The position numbers were made by a program, and so were the translations under genes. The notes beneath the pieces are model-generated. The model ran no database searches and was not told the origin of the DNA. It saw only the letters and a list, made by a program, of their open reading frames with translations. Below are positions 48,701 through 60,416 of a stretch of DNA of 64,000 bases, piece by piece. The stretch is from assembly GCF_030704535.1 (NCBI RefSeq), contig NC_081810.1:7264501-7328500 (forward strand), in the 5' to 3' direction. The DNA is from Vitis vinifera. Its lineage: Eukaryota > Streptophyta > Magnoliopsida > Vitales > Vitaceae. Numbering within the stretch: the first letter of the stretch is position 1; the number at the start of each line of letters is the position of its first letter.

Positions 48701-51700
48701 GATACTCTTTAATTTGATGTTTTGTCAGGTCCTCACCTAACTGTTATATTTCCAGGTCACCTCTAAAAAGGATCAAGAACAGTACTGGTCTGATCCTTCA
48801 AGACCATATGTTTACCTTCCTGTTCCAAAAATTGCAGAAGCATTTAAGGCTTCCAGATTTGGATCGTCTATGCAATCCGCTCTTTCTACTCCATTTAATA
48901 AATTTGACAGCCATCCCGCAGCTCTGTCCAAGACACGGTTTGCAACATCAAAATCAGAGCTGTTTAGAGCATGCTTTGCCCGAGAACTTTTACTGCTCAG
49001 CAGGCATCGTTTTCTTTATATTTTTAGAACATGCCAGGTAAGCTCTTCCATGTAACTTCTTTGCTTCTTTTATTGTCCTTTTTTCGCTGGGCTTATTTCT
49101 CGACCTTCAATCTGTTGTTAATTATTAAGGTTCTCCATGCTCTTCTGGGGAGCATATGGAAGAAACATTAAAATGGTAATCGTAAGGGATGAAAATGGGA
49201 AACCGATTATGAACTTTTTGATGACATGGTATGATTTTTTTCCAGTCAGCTAGTTTTCCTAGGGAGTTTCTACTACATTGTTTTCTCCTTTTATTTGCTA
49301 ATTAATCCTCTTCTCTCTCCTTTTATTGTATAAGTAATCCTTCTCAGTTTCCTGCTTTTCTAGGTCAACTATGCTAGTTTCCTTCTGCTTACAATAGACT
49401 CTTTAACCGTGTATACATGGATAAACTTTTCAGCTTTATTCCCTACTACAAAAACTCAAAATTTCTTATGTACCTGGTACTTGATATGGATATTTTATAT
49501 TTGCTCTGTGAAATCTGAAATGTTGTTAATTCTTTGAAAAGACATTTGATGAATGTTTTGGAAATCTGCTCAAAGTGTATTGTCTGTGATCTTAAAATAT
49601 TTCTTTGAAGTTTCATCAGTGTTCTAGTTCACATATTTCTGTTTTTCTTTGAAGGTTGCATTTGTTGGATTAATCACATGCACGATGTATTTGCGAACAA
49701 GAATACATCCAAGAAATGAGGCAGATGGAGAACTCTACCTTTCTTGCCTGTTTTTCGGGCTGGTGCACATGATGTTCAATGGATTTTCTGAGTTACCCAT
49801 TATGATAGCACGACTCCCAATCTTTTACAAGCAAAGAGATAATTATTTTCATCCTGCATGGGCATGGTCTGTGGCTAGTTGGATCCTTCGTTTACCTTAC
49901 TCTGTTATTGAGTCTGTTATATGGTCTTGTGTTGTGTACTATCCAGTCGGTTTCGCTCCATCTGCTGGGAGGTATCACCTGTTTATCCACTTTATCCTTG
50001 TAGCTCTTAGTCATATTTCCCACTTTTCTTTCTTAATTTCCCTTTTTTCTCATTATCTTCTCTTGAATGTTTTCAGGTTTTTTCGTTTCTTGTTTGTACT
50101 CTTTTCAACGCACCAAATGGCACTGGGTCTCTTCAGGGTGATGGCTGCTTCTGCACGAGATATGATTGTTGCCAATACAGTTTGCTCATTTGCGCTGCTA
50201 GTTGTACTCTTGTTGGGTGGATTCCTTATTCCAAAAGGTAGGCTTCAGTAATTTTCATTTGATAGTCTTTAATTAGGTTATCTTTAGTGATTGGATTTTC
50301 TTCTTTCAGCTTTGATTAAGAAATGGTGGGTTTGGGCTTTTTGGCTGTCACCGCTGTCCTACGGGCAACGCGGAATTTCTGTAAATGAATTCACTGCCAC
50401 AAGGTGGATGAAGGTGTGCTCTTTATGTTAATGAATGTACTTCAATCGGTTCTCCATTATTTCATATATTTCAATGATCTATGACAACCACAAGACATAT
50501 CTTCGTAACGATATTGTGAATGAATATTAAGAATCATGCTTACAGTTTGAAAAACTGCCATTTTGCAGAGATCTGTTCTTTCAAATGATACAATCGGGCA
50601 TAACGTTCTTCAGGCGCATAAGTTACCCACTCATGATTACTGGTATTGGCTTGGAGTTTGCGTTTTACTAGCTTACTCGGTTCTTTTCAATTACTTGTTG
50701 ACTTTGGCCTTGGCTTACCTCAACCGTGAGTCTGAAAAACTTTCGTGTTTTGCTTACTCATGTTTAAGTTTGTTACTGAACTCTTATTTAAATCCTTGTT
50801 CAGTATTTCAAGTATTAATGAAACTAAGTGTCATTTTCTTCTGCTCATCGATCACAGCTCTTACATCAGCCCAGGCAGTGCTTCGAACTGATGACGAGGA
50901 TGGTGGTCAGTCATTCCTTTTCTTTTCCCCCTTCTCTTTGAAATATTCTATAAATACGTCATAAAAGATCTGATAACCGAATGTCTTATAAAAGGAAAGA
51001 AAATAGTTATACAAATACCTTTCTCACATGAATTATCACCTGATTTTACGGTAGGAGGTAAACCGAAAGCTGCTGAGGAAGGAAGTAAAAAGAAGGGAAT
51101 GAGTCTTCCATTTCAACCATTGACAATGACTTTCCATAATGTCAATTACTTTGTTGATATGCCGAAGGTGTGTTTGAGATTTTGTTTTCTTTCTTTCTTT
51201 CTCTCTTTATAATTTCTAGCTATCAACTAATATAAACAAGATATTTCTTCTGAGTTCCCCAGGAAATGACGGCAAAAGGTATACCAGAAAAGAGGTTGCA
51301 ACTATTGTCAAATGTCAGTGGAATATTTTCACCGGGTGTTCTTACGGCATTAGTTGGGTCAAGTGGTGCCGGGAAGACGACTTTGATGGATGTGCTTGCT
51401 GGTAGGAAAACTGGTGGATATATAGAAGGGGATATTATGATATCCGGTTATCCCAAAGAGCAGCGCACTTTTGCCAGAGTTTCTGGTTATGTTGAACAAA
51501 ATGATATACATTCTCCTCAAGTAACAGTTGAGGAGTCCCTCTGGTTCTCTGCCGTTCTCCGCCTTCCAAAAGAAGTCAGCAAGGAGCAAAAACTTGTTAG
51601 TTACTGCACAACTCTTAATTTTATATATATATATATCTCCCTGTTTAGTTGTTTCTCTTTATTCTTGACATTAATTTACTACCATGAACTTCAGGAGTTT

Positions 51701-54700
51701 GTCGACCAAGTGATGAACCTAATAGAGCTTGATGTTCTAAGGCATGCTTTGGTTGGAATGCCTGGTAGTACTGGTTTATCAACCGAGCAAAGGAAACGAT
51801 TAACAATTGCAGTTGAGCTTGTTGCAAATCCTTCTATAATCTTTATGGATGAACCCACATCTGGACTTGATGCAAGAGCAGCAGCCATTGTGATGCGAAC
51901 TGTTCGTAATACAGTTGATACTGGAAGAACAGTAGTCTGCACCATTCATCAACCAAGTATTGATATATTTGAAGCATTTGATGCGGTTAGCAGATCATTT
52001 TTCTTGAACCATCTGACACTATTTTGAGAACTAGATAATATATGATAATTTTTCAAGGCGTAACTGAGGCTTCAACATGCAGCTACTTCTCATGAAACGG
52101 GGAGGGCGAGTTATCTATGGAGGGAAGCTTGGCAACCAATCACAGAATCTGATAGACTATTTTCAGGTATCATTGCGTTTACCTTAATTCAGTTCTTCAT
52201 TCATTGCGATCCTTCTTGTTGCAGAGAAGAAAGATCATTAATTAACTGAAACTAAAGTTGTACCCTCAAGCCCTGAGTATTCTATTAGGCTTGCAATTTA
52301 CAAGCCACCTTTCTAGACATCTTACCATGATGATGCGATATCTTTGAATTCACAAGAACAGCGTTAAAATAGACCTAATGCAGTCATACCATAGTTCTTT
52401 ATGCATGTTTATTCTCATTCAGTTGGCCAATGCACCACTTAGAGAAATAAATAAATAAATAACAGGTATGAGGCTGGGTCTCCTAGGTCGTGCCTTTTGA
52501 TTGTTCAGAGAAAAACTGTGTAAATATTACAGAAGAAAGGCTGCAGAACACACAAAATGTACAGGTTGCACTGAGAGGAGCTGGTAGGGAAGTCTTGTTG
52601 ATATGTAGATACAATCACCATTAAGAAAATTGAAGTAATGAGTGTTCTGTCTTAATATGCACTTTCTGCATGAATGTGACAAAGGGTATCATGCACAAAT
52701 AGATAAATTTTGGTATATATGCAGAAATTTGATTTAGCATTTTGCAGTAAATTTTCCACGTCATGGTATCAGGCTGATCTTTCTGTTGCAAAATTTTATC
52801 TTACTAGCAGTAATTCTACTTTTAGAGTGTTTATGTTAGTTGAACTTAGCAATGTCCATAATTGCAAAACTGCAGGTTTTCCTGCGTATTCCTTGTCACT
52901 ACTGTATAGATATTTGATGGAAATTCAATAATTTTAATAATTTATTTAATGGCCAGATGAATGACTTATTTCATTTTATTGTTTATGGATGAGAAATTTG
53001 TCTCATTTGCCTTTTCCTTGCACAGGGAATTAGTGGAATCCCTCCTATTCCTGATGGTTACAATCCAGCAACTTGGATGCTTGAGATCACTACACCAGCT
53101 GCTGAGGAGAGAATTGGTGAAGACTTTGCAGACTTGTACAGAAATTCCGAGAATTTCAGGTGACGTGTTGTGATCCATGCTAGCAACTTCCTGCTGATTT
53201 TTCTGTGTTCTTGGTTGCTTTTGACATCTATTTTCCTTTTTAATATGCAAGACTGAATTTCTTAACCTCCTTGTTGCAGGGAGGTCGAAGCTGCCATTAA
53301 GAGTTTCAGTGTTCCACCTCCTGGCTCTGAGCCATTGCATTTTCCTACCATGTATTCACAAGATGCCATGACCCAATTCCGGACTTGCCTTTGGAAACAA
53401 AATCTTGTGTATTGGAGGAGTCCAGAGTACAATGCTGTCAAGATATTATTTAGTACAATAAGTGCGCTGATATTTGGTTCAGTTTTTTGGGATGTTGGTT
53501 CCAAAAGGTAATATTCCTTTGTCCTCTATCGCCTTTGGGGATTAACTCTGAAAAAATGTTTACATTTAGATTCTTCTCAGTTGTAGTAGTCTGTTATCCA
53601 TTGTTTCTTGCTCTTTCAAGTAATAGTTTTTTTTGTATAATTTTTCTTTTGCTCCTCTTTCTCTCAGAGTTGATAAGTCATTGACCTTCTATCTCTGAAA
53701 ATGTACTTTAGTCAGGCAGAAGAATCATATCAGTCACTTGGAATCTATAAGCTAAGCTGTACATGACTGAATCCTAGGTCTCCAGTGCAAGATGATTTTA
53801 AACATTTTGCTTTTTGGAACCAGACATTAACTACTAAGATAAGACGTATTCATATATAGCACTTAAGGAGACCTGCTTCAGCCATGTTATGTATTAGAAA
53901 AGTAAGAAATTTCTTGCTCATAGCATTGTTTTATCTGGATATTGGACCTTGGTCCTAGTCATGGCTAAACTAGCCCAAGGTTAGTTCTAGCTTTTACCTT
54001 GGTACCATTTGTTAAAAATATATATAGAATGCTTATACTTTCTTTAAGACAGCTAACCGTGCCAATAGTTTATGAGTATTACATTTAAACTAGATTTTTA
54101 TAGTCTTCTTTTTCTTGATATGTTAACTTTCAATATATAAATGTTCTGCAGGGATTCAACGCAAAGTTTAGTTATGGTTATGGGAGCTCTTTATGCTTCA
54201 TGCTTGTTTGTCGGAGTTAATAATTCTGCTTCAGTACAGCCAATAGTTTCAGTTGAGAGAACGGTTTTCTATAGAGAGAGAGCAGCTGGAATGTACTCTC
54301 CTTTTCCTTATGCAGCAGCACAGGTGATCGTCTTCACAATGCATAAAATTTGGCTAATTACATTTCTTATAGGCAGTGGAGGTGATGGATTACTTTTATT
54401 TCTGTGTCAACAGGGTCTTGTGGAGATTCCATACACGATACTGCAGACAATAGTTTTTGGAGTCATAACGTTTTTCATGATCAACTTTGAAAGGACAGCC
54501 AGTAAGATTCTAAACTCTTGAGCTGCTTTGTGGCACATTGGTTTCATATTTGTGACTGTTTCTCTTTACCGTGTTGCTCTTTGCGCACGATCAATGCTAG
54601 TGACAATATGATATTATCCTGAGAAATTGATTCAAAAGAAGCTTATAGGACAAATCTTGCATGTGGCATTCTCAAAAACCTTAGAATGTACACTAACCTT

Positions 54701-55977
54701 CAAACGGAAGTTGAAATCCCTTTTGCTCAGTTTCTAGGGAAGTCTCAGCCTGTTTAAGATAATGCAACCTGGAGAGTGACATGATTTTTGACAGGAAAAG
54801 TTTTATTAGCTTCTTATTGCTTGATAAATGTCTTTTCAGTTTTTGCTTTGGAGTACACTTTATTTTTTCACAGAAATATGCAACTTTATATAATAGAGAT
54901 TAGATATGGATGGAAATTTAAATAAAAAGGATGGCAAGATTTATAATCTGGAAATTTTATTAGCCTTTCTCCATGGTATTCCATCTTAAGCAAAAGCAAA
55001 GAACACCATTTCCTTTTTCCATATGTTCAAACTTCATTTGAGACTCTAATACCACTTATGCATGCAATTTCTTAGAAGAATGATTATTGATGTCTAACAA
55101 TGTTTTCTTTTTCTTTTCTTTTCTTTTCTTTTTTTCCTCTGTAAGATAGTAAGTTATAATGAAGGAAGCACATCTGGTTATTCTAATGCCATTTGTTTAA
55201 TTTGTGTTACAGGAAAATTTTTTCTATATCTTGTGTTCATGTTCCTCACCTTCTCCTACTTCACCTTTTACGGGATGATGGCTGTTGGCCTCACACCAAA
55301 TCAACAATTGGCAGCCGTAGTTTCTTCTGCGTTTTACTCATTATGGAATCTCCTCTCAGGCTTTCTTATTCCCAAACCAGTAAGTAATATTTTTTTTCTT
55401 CTTCATACACCAAATCAGGGCTTGGGAACCTGGTCTAAATCAAGAACTGTTTCAAGCAACAAGCAGGCCTCCTTCCAGATCCTAATAAAAATGATTGCAT
55501 ATAACACAAACTGTTTAATTTAATTGTCATTGCTTGAATCAATGGCCACATCAGCTGTACTCTGCGCAAACTATTGAACAGACCACAAACCACGAGTTTC
55601 GACAGCCTGGCTGCATACCCCATTTAAATGTAGATGATGATTTTTTTGAAGAATTAATTGTTTTTTTCTATTGACCAAACTTACGTGACCTTATTCATTA
55701 ATTTTTTCAGCGTATCCCGGGATGGTGGATCTGGTTCTACTACATCTGCCCAGTTGCATGGACGCTACGGGGTATTATCAGCTCTCAACTTGGTGATGTG
55801 ACAGAGATAACAATAGGACCTGGATTTAAGGGTGCCGTGAATAAGTATTTGAATGACAAGCTTGGCTTTGGTCCAGGAATGATCGGAGTTTCAGCAGTTG
55901 TGCTTATCTGCTTTTCTGTCTTATTCTTTAGTGTCTTTGCCATCTCTGTCAAGGTTCTCAACTTCCAGAAAAGATAG
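42758..55977 (+). CDS. ABCG31: Full-size PDR-type ABC transporter, ABCG31-like
   Basis: 24 exons: 42758-43083, 43408-43528, 43814-43902, 44049-44133, 46311-46473, 47403-47479, 47566-47710, 48385-48686, 48756-49037, 49655-49971, 50077-50237, 50310-50413, 50569-50725, 50858-50905, 51055-51167, 51263-51595, 51695-51985, 52083-52166, 53026-53159, 53280-53507, 54152-54323, 54414-54501, 55213-55379, 55711-55977. They total 4254 nt, 1417 aa, all in frame. The order is the reverse NBD-TMD-NBD-TMD of the PDR group. NBD1: GPPGAGKST (~185-193), VSGGQ (325-329), LFMDE. NBD2: GSSGAGKTT (~862-870), [22 protein letters not shown]. TMDs include the PDR signatures [10 protein letters not shown] and [19 protein letters not shown]. 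The sequence follows Arabidopsis ABCG31/PDR3 closely by memory; that protein is a plasma-membrane exporter linked to abscisic acid, cuticle and pollen-coat lipids. The gene looks intact. Confidence 0.93.
44134..46310 (+). other. Long intron 4 of the ABC transporter
   Basis: 2.2 kb, by far the longest intron of the gene. It is AT-rich with T and TA runs. Around 45660-46060 lies a stretch dense in AATTTAA/TTAAGTTA words, some in inverted orientation. No open frame, terminal repeat or target duplication that I could define was seen, so any insertion is too degraded to call. Confidence 0.5.
47501..47528. repeat. (CT)n microsatellite in an intron
   Basis: A run of CT interrupted by CCC lies in intron 6 of the ABC transporter, about 40 bp before the exon 7 acceptor. 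It may add to the polypyrimidine tract and is a likely length-polymorphic marker. Confidence 0.9.
55103..55135. repeat. (TTTTC)n low-complexity tract
   Basis: Repeats of TTTTC near the 3' end of ABC transporter intron 22, about 75 bp before the next acceptor. Confidence 0.8.
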
Positions 55978-56501
55978 ATTGGAAGCTCCTCTCATATCTC
56001 GAATACACCATATCAACTCGGTGATCATAGTAAAAGGAAGTCGATTGCTAGCTGGTAGAGAATATGATGTTGTTGTAGCTTCAAGGAGATATCGGATGTT
56101 GGGATAGCGTTAGAAATTTAATTAATACAGTAGTAGTGAGTTTTATGCTGCATCTTGTGTAACGCAATTGGATTCACTGTGAGAGTTAACAACTCTGTTC
56201 CATCATCACCGCAATAAATTTGATTTCTTTTATTGCATTTTCTTTCTTGTTGCTTCTGGGGATAATATTGGTTGGAGCTGAGCAATCCACAATCACAATA
56301 TTCAAATATCGAATACACAGAAGGACAATGATACTGGCTAGCTAATCACGTAATACAGTTAACTCCTATCACATCCCACCATTGAGGGGAAAAGAGGAGG
56401 CGCTTGTGCGGAAAACAAGGCATCCTGTCCGCAATACTTTTAAGTTTGTTGTGCAGCACACTTTCCTTTTTCCTTTCTGTCCAAATGCATGTCTAAACTC
56501 T
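55978..56501. other. Convergent 3' UTR region of ABC transporter and reductase
   Basis: 524 bp between opposing stop codons. Short frames here have no homology or codon structure. An AATAAA at about 56213-56218 could be the ABC transporter polyadenylation signal. Confidence 0.55.
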
Positions 56502-57626
56502 CTAAGGTATCAGTTTCTCTTTTCTCATGAAATCTATCCAATACAAGATTGAATCCAGTGTCTGATACCTCACTGTGAAACCAAGCCCATCGGCTTTGTC
56601 TCGGGTTCCCAGCATTTTCACAGGGCACCGGAACAACATGTCCATGAATGCCCAATTAGCCAGGTCTCTCATCTCTGTCTGAAGCAGCCCCGCTTTCAAA
56701 ACAATCTCTTTCCAAACTCCTTCCTTGTCGGCCATGGCTTCCAACAACGAAAACTCCTCCGAGAACATGTCTTGAGGAACTTCCACACCCAGCTTCAATC
56801 CAACAGCCGGCCATATCTCCTTCCAAGTGAAACCCGTACCATTGATGGCGTTGAACGCTTGGCCATCGGTGGGGTATATTTCCTCGTTGGTGGCTGCCCA
56901 AATGTGCTGTTCCGCTACTAACCGGGCATCGGAGCCATCAACGTAAGCCTCTTCCCAACTCTCCCTCATCCCTCCAAACACAAAGGGAAGATTCAGATGC
57001 TTACAAATGGCTCCGTACACACACAAACTGCCCATGAAGTTGAACACAGACCTCTGAGAACTGCCCATTATCAGACCAGGCCGGTGCACCGACCAAGCCA
57101 CCTTACCAGCTAGTCTCTCCCTGAGCAGATCCTCAAGAGCGTAGTAAAAATTATTACCTCCGCTCGCTCTTGGGCTCTCCTCATCATAGTAACAAACCTC
57201 TCCTTTATCAAAAGGCCCTTGCAGCGATACATAATGCTTAGTCCCTGTCTGAAGAGAAACATGCCTTAACTTCTCGGCTACGGGGAGTAGAGCATTCAAG
57301 GCATTCCCCATCATGGCCTTGTTCTGCTCACAACACTCTTCGCTATCCAATGGAAACTGGCTAGCCCAAGTGACCCAAAACACATGGGTCACGTCTCGTA
57401 GCGAAGAGAACTTCTGTTGAGCCTCCAAAGGGTTTAGCAGGTCACATGAGATGAAATGGCAGTCGGGATGTTGATCCCGGAAGGGTATGATCCCGGGTTT
57501 CCGCGCCACTCCGTAAACTTTCCATGTCTTTTTCGACGCTAGGATTCCGGCCAGTTCCTTCCCAACAAGCCCAGTAACTCCGAAGATGATGGCAACATGG
57601 TTAGCCCCGGCTGCTTCAAGGGCCAT
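56502..57626 (-). CDS. PRISE / iridoid synthase-like NAD(P)H-dependent enone reductase
   Basis: A single uninterrupted exon of 374 aa. The frame extends 6 nt further upstream, but the first ATG is at 57626. It is an atypical short-chain dehydrogenase: the Rossmann glycine motif is GVTGLVG (16-22), with TGTKHY (catalytic Lys130) and NFYYALED (Tyr161-162) replacing the usual Yxxx[11 protein letters not shown] and [22 protein letters not shown] are also typical. The family reduces activated C=C bonds, for example in progesterone, small enones or 8-oxogeranial. The natural substrate cannot be told from sequence, and in non-iridoid plants these are usually defence or detoxification enzymes. A TTTAAA motif at about 57731-57736 may be its TATA. 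No sign of damage. Confidence 0.93.
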   Translation of the reverse strand: MALEAAGANHVAIIFGVTGLVGKELAGILASKKTWKVYGVARKPGIIPFRDQHPDCHFISCDLLNPLEAQQKFSSLRDVTHVFWVTWASQFPLDSEECCEQNKAMMGNALNALLPVAEKLRHVSLQTGTKHYVSLQGPFDKGEVCYYDEESPRASGGNNFYYALEDLLRERLAGKVAWSVHRPGLIMGSSQRSVFNFMGSLCVYGAICKHLNLPFVFGGMRESWEEAYVDGSDARLVAEQHIWAATNEEIYPTDGQAFNAINGTGFTWKEIWPAVGLKLGVEVPQDMFSEEFSLLEAMADKEGVWKEIVLKAGLLQTEMRDLANWAFMDMLFRCPVKMLGTRDKADGLGFTVRYQTLDSILYWIDFMRKEKLIP

Positions 57627-60416
57627 TAACACAAAAAAAAAAACCTCAGATACTTAGGCTTGATCAGTTCCAGGCCATGTAGAAGAGGGTGTGTATTTGT
57701 GTGTAGCAATGTGATCCTCTAACAGTCTTTTAAAGGGGTTCAACACCTACTACCCAAAAAAAATAAAATAAAAAATAGCAGCTGGAATGGCCTTGTTTTG
57801 AGAGAGAATTTCTGGGAATGGACATTGGACGGCCTCTTAAGTTAATAATTTAATGGCAAGATGCAAGCGGCTAGCTGTCACAAAGATGGGTGGAATTCTT
57901 ATTTAAAAATGCTCTCCTTTTTATATTCCTGTTTATCGTTGAATTAGGACAGCCCACAGTAGTTAAAAGGCTGTTGTGCTGCTGACCAGCCGTTCCTGTG
58001 CTGGCGTTAGGGTATGTGTAGCGATTATAATAAGGATGGATGTCCTGCATGTAGGGTACTAAGACACGTTCCCCTTCATGCAAACCACAAATCATGGATC
58101 CGTGATCTAGGTATGGGGGTATAAAGACCCTATGGCCTATTTTTCCTTGTAGTTCTAAAAGTAATCTTTAAGAATATTTTTATTTCAAAAAACTTAAGAT
58201 AACACTTACAATTTGTTGAACACGAGGGTGGGAGCTTTAATACCAATTTATTGAACTAGTTTCGTTAACAAAAGACTACAAATAATTACAAAGGAAGATA
58301 AAATTAAGAAAAATTAAAACTTTATTGTACTCCATTATTCTCTTTTTCAAATATTACTATTTCCATATGCTTACATTTTGTAGAAACTTTTAATAATAAA
58401 ACATAGAAACCTTATAAGACTTATCAACTCTAAAATAGAAATAAAAAATAATTACTTAAAAATAAAATATACTCCCTAACTTTTTAAAAATTAAATCTAA
58501 TTATAATATTTAGAAAGTCCCGATTGAAGTTTACTGTCAATTTAAACAAGGGATCATTTATTTGTTGAAAATCAAACAAGTTAGAGTAAGTTTGATAGCA
58601 TTTTAAAAAGTATTTCTAGACAAAAAAAATATATATTTTTTTAATAAAAATTAGGTATTTCATTAAATTTAGAAATTTAATTAGTTATAAAATCACTTGT
58701 AAGGTTTTAAAAAGATAGTTAATAGATGATTCTTATAAAAATACTTTTAAATAAAACTCTTTCATTAAGAACACTTAGAAAAAAATATATTGTCAAATTA
58801 ATGCACTCTTAATCAAATTTCTTTTTTTAGAACCACCTTAATTTCAAAAGAAAACTTCAAAACCCTTTCCAAATAAAAGATTGTAAAACATGTTTTTGAA
58901 ATTAAAAACTTTTTAAAACATAAAACCATTTTTAACCACCAATTGGAAATAGGCCTAAAGAAACTCAACTTAAACCTACCCCTTCAATTAGAGCTCTTGT
59001 GTTCTATTAATTTATAGTGGTCCATAAAACTTAATATTTAATTATTTAAGTTGATTTAAATTTAAATTATCTTTAAGTTCTTGACTTAAAACTCATTACT
59101 TGAATATTAAGATTTTTTTATAAAAATAACTTTAAAAAAAAAATCAAATTAGCATATTATGATATTCATCTTCATTAAATTTAATTAACATTTACTGTCA
59201 TTAATTTTAAATAATAAATTTATTCATATTATAAGTTTTATAAACGCATAAAATAAATCAAGAATATGAAGTTCCACTAGATGTGGGCAAATAGAATAAA
59301 AAAGATTAATAATTTTGAATAAGTTAATTATTTTAATTTAATACTTAAAATTTATTTATAATTTTAAGTTATGACATTAATTAAGTTATTTCACCACACA
59401 TATATATTTTATTTAATAATTTAAATTATATTATCAATTTATATTAAGTTATTAGATTGTTTTGCCAAGCATCCTATCAATCCATAACTCCTGAAAGTAA
59501 ATCTAGTCTTATTTTCATTTGCACACTTTTCATTGATTCAAGTTTTTCCATGGACACATGTAATGAACAACTCCATTCCTATAAATATTTGCCCAAAAAA
59601 TTAGATGACTTGTTAATGGGGCATGAGACGAATACTCCATATATTTGCTTACATAACATGTAATTAAATATCTTTATGTTATTTATTTATTTATTTATTT
59701 TTGAAGTGGAGAAGGAAACAAATCAAAAACTTCAAAGAGGAGGATGCAATAAAGCTCCATTAATGGTTGAGAGATTTTATTTAGTAGAGGAGTAAAGCTC
59801 TGGGTGTCCACAGAGCTTTACATTATTGGCTATAATTACATTAGATGAAGTAATGGCAACTTCTCTGGCTCAGCAAAAGTTACAGATTAATCTCAACTCT
59901 TAGCATACATCCAAACTAAAAACCAGCCACATAGAAAATCCAGAGGGCTCTCTTTGCCACCACCAAAAGCAAAAACCCAATTACAAAGACAATTAATACA
60001 TATAAACAGAGGGTTATATACAAACATCTTCAATGGGAAGTTCTGTGTTTTTTTTTTCTCCAACTCTCCAAGGGTTCCCATCTTCTACATACCATACCCT
60101 CTCCATTTTGATGGCTTCTGCACTATAATTAACTTGTGCTCTCTTACTACACCTGAAATCAAAATGGATGTAAACAATTTTCCAGTACTTCTCAATTGCA
60201 GATGCCTATTTCAATGAATAAAAAACAAATGAATCTGCTTGATGCAGCATTCTTTATTTCATGGAGAACTGCAAAGGCCAAGCCAAGCCTGTTAAGCAGT
60301 CAGGACTCCGGTCGATGATTGGACCACTCTCAAGCTGTCAGTAGTTGATTGATCTATCACCAAAATTTCCCAAACTTAGGATTAGTTATCAGTACAAACA
60401 AGTGAATCTGAATTCC
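57627..60416. other. Intergenic region between reductase promoter and CAX 3' end
   Basis: The first ~250 bp are the reductase 5' UTR and promoter. From 58140 to 59450 the DNA is AT-rich without coding potential. A TTTA run lies at about 59680-59702. About 59700-60240 is less AT-rich, with short frames in both directions but no recognisable domain. The last ~170 bp before 60417 are probably the CAX 3' UTR. No transposon ends were identified. Confidence 0.5.

Noticed and set aside
59700..60240. Possible decayed gene or retroelement end left of CAX
   Set aside because: Composition is less AT-rich than around it, but I could not find any domain, splice pattern, terminal repeat or target duplication.
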